In this document: positions 6,314 through 11,797 of the stretch, piece by piece
Layout: each line of letters opens with the position of its first letter
How positions within the stretch are numbered: position 1 is the stretch's first letter
Origin: JAKANM01 sp964356495
Lineage (GTDB): Bacteria > Patescibacteriota > Patescibacteriia > Magasanikbacterales > GWA2-37-8
Length of the DNA stretch: 19,099 nt
Reading direction: 5' to 3'
Assembly (NCBI GenBank): GCA_964356495.1
Contig: CAYHHR010000016.1
Span: 1-19,099 of the forward strand
Notes under the pieces: generated by a model
Database searches by the model: none
What the model was told of the DNA's origin: nothing
Seen by the model: only the letters and a program-made list of their open reading frames with translations
Program-made: the position numbers and the translations under genes

Positions 6314-7222
6314 CTACTCTTTCTTCTTTTCCGCGTCTTCCTTGAGATTGATTTCAAGGAATTTCTTCGCCTTCAGTTCGGCTGCTTCCTTCTTGTCCGG
6401 ATGTTCTTGATCGATGAATTTGAACTCAACCTCCAGATCGAAAATCTTCATGAGGCATCGCCTCTCAAGCTCATCTGAAGTTCCGAAGATCTCGTCGAAG
6501 GCGGCATTCAGGTTGTTTTCATTTTCCAAACGCGCTTTGATGGCGTCCTCAGGTTTTGCTTCCTTAAGGATGGCAATTTGTTCCCGGACCACCATCGCGT
6601 ATTTTTCGCCGCCAATTTTATCGAGGAACTCTTGCTCGACTCCATAAGCGCGCGCCTCGTCATATCCAAGTTTCAATCCTTCCCAAGGTGAATCGTCATT
6701 CAGGACCGAGTAGTAGTACTTGGCATGCGAAAGTTCGTGATGGGCGACGAGCGCCATCCAGAGTCTGGATTTTCCCTTGTCATACTTGATCAAGATGAGG
6801 GGAGCGGGTGGATGGGTCACAATCAGGTAACCAACGCCGTCCGTTTTTTCATCTATGGCCTTGATGTCTGGAAGTCCGTCCAGTTCATTCTGGTTCATGA
6901 CGATCAGCAGATGGATGGGCTGCGCCTTTGGAGATTGATCGAATTGGATCAGTTCCGATCCGATCGGCATGACAGTCACCACATTTGCTTTGAACCAATC
7001 GCACCGGCCGCGCGCCTCGGCATTGTCTGTCTTCTCCGCGAGCCAGCAGGTGGCGGAGACGAACTCCTCTTGTAGCTCCAGGCGGCGTTTGTATTCACCC
7101 TCGGTCCCTTGAGGATACGAGGAAAGTTGAGCGCTGACTACCTTCGCCGTTGCGCAAGCGACCGCAAGGGAAATCATCGTTGCCACCACTGCAAACAGCA
7201 ATCGCTTATGCGTGTTAAACAT
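6314..7222 (-). CDS. Putative secreted HExxH metallopeptidase, paralogue 3
   Basis: A 302-residue exported protein. ATG at 7222 is preferred over the upstream TTG at 7249 because AGAGG sits at proper spacing before it and the product then begins with a signal peptide (residues 1-31, LAVACATAKVVSA). HELSH (residues 162-166) lies in ALVAHHELSHAKYYY. The second block is DEARAYGVEQEFLDKIGGEKY (DEARAY at 188-193). The N-terminal block RRLELQEEFVSATCWLAEKTD matches its neighbours. It is the most divergent of the three intact copies and has two extra cysteines near residues 59 and 74. Its own promoter lies at 7276-7304. The very charged C-terminus ends EDAEKKKE. The metallopeptidase role is inferred from the motif; substrate and partners are unknown. 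Confidence 0.72.
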   Translation of the reverse strand: MFNTHKRLLFAVVATMISLAVACATAKVVSAQLSSYPQGTEGEYKRRLELQEEFVSATCWLAEKTDNAEARGRCDWFKANVVTVMPIGSELIQFDQSPKAQPIHLLIVMNQNELDGLPDIKAIDEKTDGVGYLIVTHPPAPLILIKYDKGKSRLWMALVAHHELSHAKYYYSVLNDDSPWEGLKLGYDEARAYGVEQEFLDKIGGEKYAMVVREQIAILKEAKPEDAIKARLENENNLNAAFDEIFGTSDELERRCLMKIFDLEVEFKFIDQEHPDKKEAAELKAKKFLEINLKEDAEKKKE

Positions 7223-7275
7223 GGCCGACCTCTTCGCTTGAAGTTTCAAGGAACGACTTATCGAGATGTATTTTA

Positions 7276-7304
7276 ACTATACCTAGCTAACACCGGCTGG
7301 TCAA
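7276..7304 (-). promoter_or_regulatory. Promoter of paralogue 3 (TTGACC-17-TATAGT)
   Basis: On the minus strand, -35 TTGACC (7299-7304), a 17-bp spacer ending AGCTAGG, and -10 TATAGT (7276-7281) followed by TAAAATA. It is nearly identical to the promoter at 8383-8411 across about 35 bases. Confidence 0.83.
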
Positions 7305-7334
7305 TTAAAAAGTCAATATTAATAGTAAATTTAA

Positions 7335-7359
7335 AGCCGGAGGTGTGAACACTCCGGCT
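7335..7359. terminator. GC-rich hairpin, copy 4, after paralogue 4
   Basis: AGCCGGAG-G-TG pairs with CACTCCGGCT around TGAA. On the minus strand it follows the stop of paralogue 4 by 19 bases and runs into TTAAATTT, a weak U-tract. Loop and stem match copy 1 almost exactly. Confidence 0.6.
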
Positions 7360-7378
7360 GGCGTTTTAGGCGTGGTTG

Positions 7379-8329
7379 TTATTTTTCCGGCGCCTGTCGT
7401 TGTCGCATCAATTTTAGATACGTCTCCGCTTTCATCTCGGAGGCAGCTTCCTTTTCGTCCAGAAGATTTTGGTCGATGTACCTGAAGGCGATTTCGAGAT
7501 CGAATCTGCCTCGGAGATATTTTCTCTCGTCACCCAAATGATCAGAGGGTCCGAAGATGTCATCGAGCGCGACATTTAGTTTGCGTTCACGTTCGACGCT
7601 TACTTCCAACGGCGCTTCTGGAACAGGATGGAACAATCCTCTGATTCCTTCTTGAATCAAAGCTTGGTACTTTTCGCCGCCGAGTTTGTCGAGAAGTCTG
7701 ATCTCAAGTTCGTAGGCATGGACCTCATCAAACGCGACGTCTGTCGTCGAACGAGATGCCGCGTCGCTCTGAAGCAGATAATAATTCCTAGCGTGCGACC
7801 CCTCATGAAGAATCAAAAGTCCGTTCCGCAAACCTGATGCCCGCTTGTCGTACTTAACTATCATCAGCGGGATCGGATGGTATGGCACTAAATAACCGAC
7901 ACCACCTTTCGCGACGTCTATCGCATTGAGAAAAGGGAACTCCTTCAGCTCGTTGCCGGTGATTATGAATAACCAAAATGGTTGGTCTTTTTTTTCCGAT
8001 CCAAACGGCAACAGCTTCGGTCCAATATTCATCGCGGTGACGGCGTTAGAATTCAGGAAATTGCTAATCTCGCGCGCTTCGTCATCGTCGGTTATTTCTG
8101 CCAACCAGCTGGCGGCAGAAAGAAATCCCCGCTGAATTTCCTGACGATGTTTGATATCAGCCTGGACGTCGCCAAGAAATGGAACGGCGATCTCATTTCC
8201 AGAATTCGCGGACTGCGATACTGACGGAGCCGCGCATTTGCACGCAGCTCTGCACATAACTCCGAGCGATGCCATCACCACGAACATCAACAGAATTTGA
8301 AGCACTGGTTGCTTTTGCTGGTTCTTCAC
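7379..8329 (-). CDS. Putative secreted HExxH metallopeptidase, paralogue 4
   Basis: A 316-residue exported protein starting at GTG 8329, with AAGAGG just upstream. A hydrophobic signal region covers residues 9-25 and is followed by a cysteine-rich stretch (Cys 26, 30, 32), so it may be lipid-anchored. HEGSH (residues 175-179) lies in LLILHEGSHARNYY; the second block is DEVHAYELEIRLLDKLGGEKY (DEVHAYE at 201-207). The N-terminal block HRQEIQRGFLSAASWLAEITDD is closest to paralogue 2. Near the C-terminus, DDIFGPSDHL and AFRYIDQN match all relatives, including the degenerate copy. Its HEGSHARN is the sequence whose counterpart in the degenerate gene is QWGSLARN. It has its own promoter and a hairpin downstream. 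Enzymatic role inferred. Confidence 0.73.
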   Translation of the reverse strand: MKNQQKQPVLQILLMFVVMASLGVMCRAACKCAAPSVSQSANSGNEIAVPFLGDVQADIKHRQEIQRGFLSAASWLAEITDDDEAREISNFLNSNAVTAMNIGPKLLPFGSEKKDQPFWLFIITGNELKEFPFLNAIDVAKGGVGYLVPYHPIPLMIVKYDKRASGLRNGLLILHEGSHARNYYLLQSDAASRSTTDVAFDEVHAYELEIRLLDKLGGEKYQALIQEGIRGLFHPVPEAPLEVSVERERKLNVALDDIFGPSDHLGDERKYLRGRFDLEIAFRYIDQNLLDEKEAASEMKAETYLKLMRQRQAPEK

Positions 8330-8382
8330 GGTTTGCCTCTTCGGTTGGGGTTTTCAAAAAGCATCTCTTTGATCGTATTTTA

Positions 8383-8411
8383 ACTATACCTAGCTAGCAC
8401 CGGTTGGTCAA
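8383..8411 (-). promoter_or_regulatory. Promoter of paralogue 4 (TTGACC-17-TATAGT)
   Basis: On the minus strand, -35 TTGACC (8406-8411), a 17-bp spacer ending AGCTAGG, and -10 TATAGT (8383-8388). The predicted leader is about 47 bases. It is arranged back to back with the tRNA-Thr promoter at 8453. Confidence 0.83.
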
Positions 8412-8452
8412 TCACCAGCATCAATATCGGAAGCATCGCGCGAGTCATTCGG

Positions 8453-8481
8453 TTGACAATTGTCGTGAATCTGGATACAAT
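8453..8481 (+). promoter_or_regulatory. Promoter of tRNA-Thr
   Basis: -35 TTGACA (8453-8458), a 17-bp spacer and -10 TACAAT (8476-8481). The predicted start falls at about 8488-8490, a few bases before the mature tRNA 5' end at 8494. Confidence 0.85.
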
Positions 8482-8493
8482 AATGGCCTTATC

Positions 8494-8564
8494 GCCCCCT
8501 TAGTTCAGTGGCAGAACAGTGGTATCGTAAACCTCAAACGTCAGTCCGATTCTGACAGGGGGCT
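8494..8564 (+). tRNA. tRNA-Thr(CGT)
   Basis: A 71-nt cloverleaf. Acceptor GCCCCCT/AGGGGGC, discriminator T8564; D stem GTTC/GAAC; T stem GTCAG/CTGAC around TCCGATT. The anticodon arm is GTGGT/ACCTC around ATCGTAA, giving anticodon CGT at 8526-8528 (reads ACG). One T-T mismatch (8520/8534) lies in the anticodon stem. CCA is not encoded. Confidence 0.88.
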
Positions 8565-8652
8565 CGACATGAAAATTATCAATTAACAATTACCAATTAT
8601 CAAATTTGGAAATTTTTTAATTGATGTTTATCTGATACTTGATACATGATAA

Positions 8653-8682
8653 TTGATACTTAACATTTGTTTATGGTATAAT
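8653..8682 (+). promoter_or_regulatory. ftsE promoter giving a leaderless or near-leaderless mRNA
   Basis: -35 TTGATA (8653-8658), an 18-bp spacer and -10 TATAAT (8677-8682). Transcription would begin at about 8689-8691, on or next to the ftsE ATG at 8691. The stretch 8573-8650 before it is AT-rich with repeated AATTATCAA/ATTGATA-like words and holds no gene that I can support. Confidence 0.75.
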
Positions 8683-8690
8683 GTCTACAT

Positions 8691-9371
8691 ATGATAAGTC
8701 TCCAAAGCGTTTCCAAATACTATCAACCGTCGATCGCAGTCCTGAAAGATATCAACCTGACTATCAAGCCCGGTGAGTTTGTATCGATTGTCGGGCAGAG
8801 CGGAGCGGGGAAGACTACGTTGGTCAAGCTTCTCATCGCCGAAGAGCGTCCCACGAGGGGGAAGATTGAATTAGGGGATTGGGATATTACCAATATCGCG
8901 TCAAGCGTCGTTCCATTTTTGCGTCGTCAGATTGGTGTTATTTTTCAGGATTTCAAATTATTGCCGAAGAAAACAGTTTTTGAAAATGTTTCATTCGCGC
9001 TTGAGGTATCAAATGCTCCAGGCGCTCGTATCGAACAGATTGTTCCTCAAGTATTAAATTTAGTTGGCCTCGGAGATAAATTTGACCGCTACCCCGGCCA
9101 ACTTTCCGGAGGAGAACAACAGCGCGTGGTGATCGCGCGCTCGCTTGTGCATCGGCCGAAGGTATTGATCGCCGATGAGCCGACCGGCAATCTTGATTCG
9201 ATCAATGCCGAGGAGATCATCGAAATTTTGAAAAAAATCAATGAATTCGGGACCACGATCGTCCTCGTAACGCACAATCGCGAGATTGTGAACAAACTCA
9301 GACGCCGGGTGATCACTCTGGCTGATGGTTCTATTATTAATGACGAGTCGGAAGGAAAATATATTTTATAA
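8691..9371 (+). CDS. ftsE: Cell division ATP-binding protein FtsE
   Basis: A 226-residue ABC ATPase that pairs with FtsX in the inner membrane. FtsEX couples ATP hydrolysis to activation of peptidoglycan hydrolases at the septum rather than to transport. All motifs are present: Walker A GQSGAGKTT (residues 35-43), Q-loop region GVIFQDFKLLP, signature LSGGEQQRVVIARSL (about 138-152), Walker B VLIADEPTGNLD, and the H-loop LVTHN. The opening MISLQSVSKYY is typical FtsE, supporting the ATG at 8691. No Shine-Dalgarno sequence is visible, and the promoter places the transcript start at the ATG. ftsX follows after an assembly gap. Length is normal for the family. Confidence 0.95.
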   Translation: MISLQSVSKYYQPSIAVLKDINLTIKPGEFVSIVGQSGAGKTTLVKLLIAEERPTRGKIELGDWDITNIASSVVPFLRRQIGVIFQDFKLLPKKTVFENVSFALEVSNAPGARIEQIVPQVLNLVGLGDKFDRYPGQLSGGEQQRVVIARSLVHRPKVLIADEPTGNLDSINAEEIIEILKKINEFGTTIVLVTHNREIVNKLRRRVITLADGSIINDESEGKYIL

Positions 9372-9394
9372 GGGCTATGCCACATATAAACTTA

Positions 9395-9449
9395 TTCGTT
9401 CGGATATGTCTAAATAAATTTATCCATATCGCTCACTCATTTCGTTTAT
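9395..9449 (+). repeat. 55-bp element, left copy next to the N gap
   Basis: Identical base for base to 9550-9604. It contains an imperfect palindrome: GATATG/CATATC outer and TAAAT/ATTTA inner stems around AA. The exact duplication either side of 100 N most simply means two contig ends overlap and were not merged; 55 is also a common assembly word size. Confidence 0.9.
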
Positions 9450-9549
9450 NNNNNNNNNNNNNNNNNNNNNNNNNNNNNNNNNNNNNNNNNNNNNNNNNNN
9501 NNNNNNNNNNNNNNNNNNNNNNNNNNNNNNNNNNNNNNNNNNNNNNNNN
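9450..9549. other. Assembly gap of exactly 100 N
   Basis: One hundred unknown bases, the conventional placeholder for a gap of unknown length. Because the same 55 bp lies on both sides, the true missing length may be zero (or minus 55), or may hold further tandem copies. A frame running through the Ns is not a gene. Confidence 0.98.
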
Positions 9550-9604
9550 TTCGTTCGGATATGTCTAAATAAATTTATCCATATCGCTCACTCATTTCGT
9601 TTAT
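9550..9604 (+). repeat. 55-bp element, right copy
   Basis: Exact copy of 9395-9449. Its last two bases (9603-9604) are the first two bases of the ftsX ATG. If the copies are collapsed, ftsE and ftsX are about 76 bp apart. Confidence 0.9.
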
Positions 9605-10511
9605 GAGATCATTTTATCGCATTGCTAAATTCGCTTTTCAGGATATTGTCCGCAACGTCGGGCTCTCTTTCATGACCGTCTTTATTTTAGTGTTGATGCT
9701 GTTGTCAGTGAATACGCTTTGGTCGCTTGACATCGTGACCAAGAAAGCCGTGCAGATGGTTCGTGATCAAGTTACGATAAGTTTTTATCTCACTTCGGAT
9801 GTCGCTGATCAGAATGTTAAGGAGTTAAAGAGTTATATCTCAACCTTTCCGGAGGTTCTCGAGCTGAAATATTCTTCGCGGGAAGACGTCTTGAAAACTT
9901 TCAAAAAAAATCACGCCTATAGTCCGGAAATTTTGCAGGCGCTGGATGAGCTCGGAGGAAACCCGTTTGGCCCCACCATCACGGTGCGAACCAAAGAGCC
10001 TGGCGATTATAAAAAAATTATCGACGCTCTGAGCGTTCCGGAGTACGAGCCGCTGATTGAGAGCAAGAGTTTCGACGGTAATGAGCATGCTTTGGATCAA
10101 ATCCAGCTTATCACCAGTCGGATTGAGCGCATTGGCTTCGGGTTGTCGATATTGTTCGCTGTCATCGCCTTTCTGATTATATTTAACACGATCCGGGTAT
10201 CAATTCAGAGTCAGCGCGTTGAAATCAGCATCAAGCGTCTCGTTGGGGCAAATAATTGGTTCATTCGCGGACCATATTGGCTCGAGGCGGGGATTTTTAC
10301 CGTCGTCAGCATCGCGATAACCATTTTCACGGTTTTTGTTTCTCTCAGTTGGCTTGACCCTTATATCGGGATCATTTTTGGCTACCAGTTTTCCTTGACA
10401 GAATACTATGTCTCGCATATGCTGTACCTGTTTGGAATTCAGGGATTAGCTGTTCTCAGTCTGACAATCGTTTCAAGCAATCTCGCCATGAGCCGACAGC
10501 TAAAGGTTTAG
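9603..10511 (+). CDS. ftsX: Cell division protein FtsX
   Basis: A 302-residue inner-membrane partner of FtsE. The FtsX topology is clear: a cytoplasmic N-terminus, TM1 (about residues 21-43), a large extracytoplasmic domain (about 45-170) that in known systems binds wall hydrolases or their activators, then three helices (about 175-197, 225-250 and 275-295). The conserved end of the extracellular loop and the segment NTIRVSIQSQRVEISIKRLVGANNWFIRGPY (key part IKRLVGA) match the family. Start: ATG 9603 lies at the edge of the duplicated 55-bp element, so its upstream signals are uncertain until the gap is resolved. No Shine-Dalgarno sequence seen. Length is normal. Confidence 0.93.
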   Translation: MRSFYRIAKFAFQDIVRNVGLSFMTVFILVLMLLSVNTLWSLDIVTKKAVQMVRDQVTISFYLTSDVADQNVKELKSYISTFPEVLELKYSSREDVLKTFKKNHAYSPEILQALDELGGNPFGPTITVRTKEPGDYKKIIDALSVPEYEPLIESKSFDGNEHALDQIQLITSRIERIGFGLSILFAVIAFLIIFNTIRVSIQSQRVEISIKRLVGANNWFIRGPYWLEAGIFTVVSIAITIFTVFVSLSWLDPYIGIIFGYQFSLTEYYVSHMLYLFGIQGLAVLSLTIVSSNLAMSRQLKV

Positions 10512-10525
10512 CTTTTGAACAAAAC

Positions 10526-10573
10526 TCCGAGATCTCAGCCTCTTCGGCTGATGCGCCGATGAGGCGCAGTCTA
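10526..10573 (+). repeat. tRNA-Gln 5' remnant split by a double palindrome
   Basis: TCCGAGATC (10526-10534) and GTCTA (10569-10573) are the first 14 bases of the intact tRNA-Gln at 10837. They are separated here by 34 bases made of two perfect hairpins: TCAGCC/GGCTGA and TGCGCC/GGCGCA. The shared segment extends three bases upstream (AAC; 10523-10534 equals 10834-10845). No tRNA could be made from it. Confidence 0.7.
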
Positions 10574-10578
10574 TTACT

Positions 10579-10851
10579 ATGTTCTATACATATTGTTTAG
10601 AAAGTCAAAAAAACAAAAAATTGTATATTGGATATACTGAGAATCTAAAAAGGAGATTTCAGGAACACAATAATAAACAAGGAGGAGAGTTTACAGAAAA
10701 AAATGGACCATGGAAATTGATATTCTATGAAGGTCATATAAATGAACACGACGCTCGAGAAATGGAAAAATTTTATAAATCTGGTTATGGTCGTGATGTT
10801 TTGAAAGACAAATTAAAAAATTATTTAAAAATTAACTCCGAGATCGTCTAA
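10579..10851 (+). CDS. Small GIY-YIG nuclease-family protein
   Basis: A 90-residue single-domain GIY-YIG protein of the UvrC/UPF0213-like type. The domain starts at once: FYTYCLES (the GIY strand, here TYC), KLYIGYT (the YIG strand), NLKRRFQEHN with the catalytic-site Arg/His region, and EMEKFYKSGYGRD carrying the acidic residue expected near the C-terminus. Similar small proteins are often free-standing and of unknown role; others are homing-type endonucleases. The gene lies between a split 5' remnant of tRNA-Gln and the intact tRNA-Gln. Its last five codons and TAA stop are formed by the tRNA 5' end (15-bp overlap, 10837-10851). It is AT-richer by eye than ftsX. The placement suggests acquisition at the tRNA site; DNA cleavage there is speculation. 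Confidence 0.88.
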   Translation: MFYTYCLESQKNKKLYIGYTENLKRRFQEHNNKQGGEFTEKNGPWKLIFYEGHINEHDAREMEKFYKSGYGRDVLKDKLKNYLKINSEIV

Positions 10852-10907
10852 CGGCAGGACTCCGCCCTTTGAAGGCGGCTATCCTGGTTCGAATCCAGGT
10901 CTCGGAA
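10837..10907 (+). tRNA. tRNA-Gln(TTG)
   Basis: A 71-nt cloverleaf. Acceptor TCCGAGA/TCTCGGA, discriminator A10907; anticodon stem CCGCC/GGCGG around CTTTGAA, giving anticodon TTG at 10869-10871 (reads CAA and probably CAG). T stem CCTGG/CCAGG around TTCGAAT. The following CAA is not a full CCA. The GIY-YIG frame overlaps its first 15 bases. Confidence 0.95.
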
Positions 10908-10980
10908 CAAATAAAATGAACACCATCACAGTAAAATCCAACGGCAAGGAATATAGTCTACCGATTCGCGATGATGCCGA
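10905..10980 (+). repeat. 76-bp direct repeat, left copy
   Basis: Matches 11722-11797 with one difference (A10960 versus G11777) at an offset of 817 bp. It begins at the last bases of tRNA-Gln and covers the first 65 bases of the fkbM-type coding region. The two copies bracket the hicBA cassette. Confidence 0.95.
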
Positions 10981-11002
10981 TGTTGTGGGTTTGAATGATT
11001 AA
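10916..11002 (+). pseudogene. Truncated 5' end of the fkbM-type methyltransferase gene
   Basis: The first 22 codons equal those of the intact gene at 11733 (MNTITVKSNGKEYSLPIRDD and two more residues). The frame then leaves the homologous sequence and stops at 11000-11002 after 28 codons. It is most simply a leftover of the event that placed hicBA between tRNA-Gln and the methyltransferase gene. A functional 28-residue peptide is unlikely. Confidence 0.85.
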
Positions 11003-11038
11003 AAGCCCTTATTTTAGCCAAATTTAATATATTTATGC

Positions 11039-11067
11039 TTGACAAATAGCATTGTAATATGTAAAAT
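11039..11067 (+). promoter_or_regulatory. hicBA promoter candidate
   Basis: -35 TTGACA (11039-11044), a 17-bp spacer and -10 TAAAAT (11062-11067). A second, extended -10 (TGG-TATAAT, 11083-11088) lies just downstream, and another TATAAT at 11165-11170 lies inside the longer hicB frame. An autoregulated toxin-antitoxin operon would be expected to have operators here; none is evident by eye. Confidence 0.65.
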
Positions 11068-11110
11068 TATCTAACGTCATGGTATAATATAACATGAACA
11101 TACAAAATTT

Positions 11111-11452
11111 ATGCGTCTAAATAGATACATATACAATCTATCTAATTTAGCTAGAAAAATCGGGTATAATTTCAACGAAGCAAAGGATGAGCGAGTTGTC
11201 AAAATGAAAAAAGAGATTGATGAGGTCGGAAAGGTTGAATTTAAAATTGAACAATACCCGGACGGGTCGTGGTCGGCTGAATCCACAAATTTTGACGGAA
11301 TTATAACCGGAGGAACAAATACTCAAAACATCTCTTCAGCAATTAAAGATGCTGTTTTTACTTACTTCGAAATTCCACCACATCTCTGCGTCGATACTTT
11401 ATTGAGAGGAGATAATGAGCCTGTAACAGTAAAACAAAACGTCTATGCCTAG
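11111..11452 (+). CDS. hicB: HicB-family antitoxin (start uncertain)
   Basis: Antitoxin partner of the HicA gene that follows, normally neutralising it by direct binding. The conserved part begins KVEFKIEQYPDGSWSAESTNFDGIITGGTNTQNISSAIKDAV (key block PDGSWSAES and TGGTNTQ), the HicB/UPF0150 partly degraded RNase-H-like fold. No ribbon-helix-helix or helix-turn-helix domain follows, so this is a short HicB of 82 residues if started at the ATG at 11204 (MKKEIDEV), or 113 residues from 11111. A TATAAT at 11165 inside the longer version favours 11204; no strong Shine-Dalgarno sequence decides it. The stop overlaps hicA by 8 bp. The order antitoxin-toxin is the reverse of E. coli hicAB but common elsewhere. 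Confidence 0.78.
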   Translation: MRLNRYIYNLSNLARKIGYNFNEAKDERVVKMKKEIDEVGKVEFKIEQYPDGSWSAESTNFDGIITGGTNTQNISSAIKDAVFTYFEIPPHLCVDTLLRGDNEPVTVKQNVYA

Positions 11453-11684
11453 TAGGAGTTTTACTGACATTACACAATCTCAATGGATTAAGGCGTGCAT
11501 AAAATTGGGGCTAGTTGTGGACACAAAACATGGCAAGGGAAGCCATGTTTTAGTTAAACATCCTAAAACGGAACACAAATACACAATCCAAAATAATCTT
11601 CATAAGTTTATAAACATGAAGATATTTAAAAAGATGTTAGAATGGGGTTTTGATGAGGAACATATTTGGGATTCGTTAAGTTAA
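11445..11684 (+). CDS. hicA: HicA-family mRNA interferase toxin
   Basis: A 79-residue toxin with the double-stranded-RNA-binding-like HicA fold. The hallmark catalytic histidine sits in KHGKGSHVLVKHP (His at about residue 34). It is preceded by the helix QSQWIKACIKLGLVVDT and followed by YTIQNN and the C-terminal helices FKKMLEWGFDEEHIWDSL. Known HicA proteins cleave mRNA and tmRNA and are held in check by HicB, which is encoded immediately upstream with an 8-bp overlap. The cassette is AT-rich and bracketed by the 76-bp direct repeat, indicating recent acquisition or rearrangement. The HxLxK-type surroundings look intact, so it could be active. Confidence 0.82.
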   Translation: MPSRSFTDITQSQWIKACIKLGLVVDTKHGKGSHVLVKHPKTEHKYTIQNNLHKFINMKIFKKMLEWGFDEEHIWDSLS

Positions 11685-11705
11685 ATACTGAATATTAGTT
11701 CTAAC

Positions 11706-11722
11706 ATCGTCTACGACCCCTG
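11706..11722 (+). repeat. Possible collapsed tRNA-Gln remnant at the cassette's right end
   Basis: ATCGTCTA-CG (11706-11715) resembles tRNA-Gln bases 7-16 (ATCGTCTAACG). Six bases later the sequence joins GAACAAATAAAATG, which in the left copy is the tRNA 3' end plus spacer. It reads like a tRNA copy with its middle deleted. The match is short, so this is tentative. Confidence 0.4.
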
Positions 11723-11797
11723 AACAAATAAAATGAACACCATCACAGTAAAATCCAACGGCAAGGAATATAGTCTGCCGATTCGCGATGATGCCGA
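11722..11797 (+). repeat. 76-bp direct repeat, right copy
   Basis: Partner of 10905-10980 (75 of 76 identical). It covers the last spacer bases and the start of the intact methyltransferase gene. Confidence 0.95.

Noticed and set aside
3456..7359. CRISPR-like array from the four GC-rich repeats
   Set aside because: Copies are about 1 kb apart, palindromic, and separated by genes; there are no regular spacers and no cas genes.
8404..8586. A 60-residue frame covering the tRNA-Thr promoter and gene
   Set aside because: It overlaps a full tRNA and its promoter and has no protein-like features.
9377..9568. An open frame running through the N gap
   Set aside because: Half of it is unknown sequence and the rest is a duplicated intergenic palindrome.
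10905..11797. Insertion sequence target-site duplication
   Set aside because: 76 bp is too long for a transposase duplication, and there is no transposase and no terminal inverted repeat between the copies.
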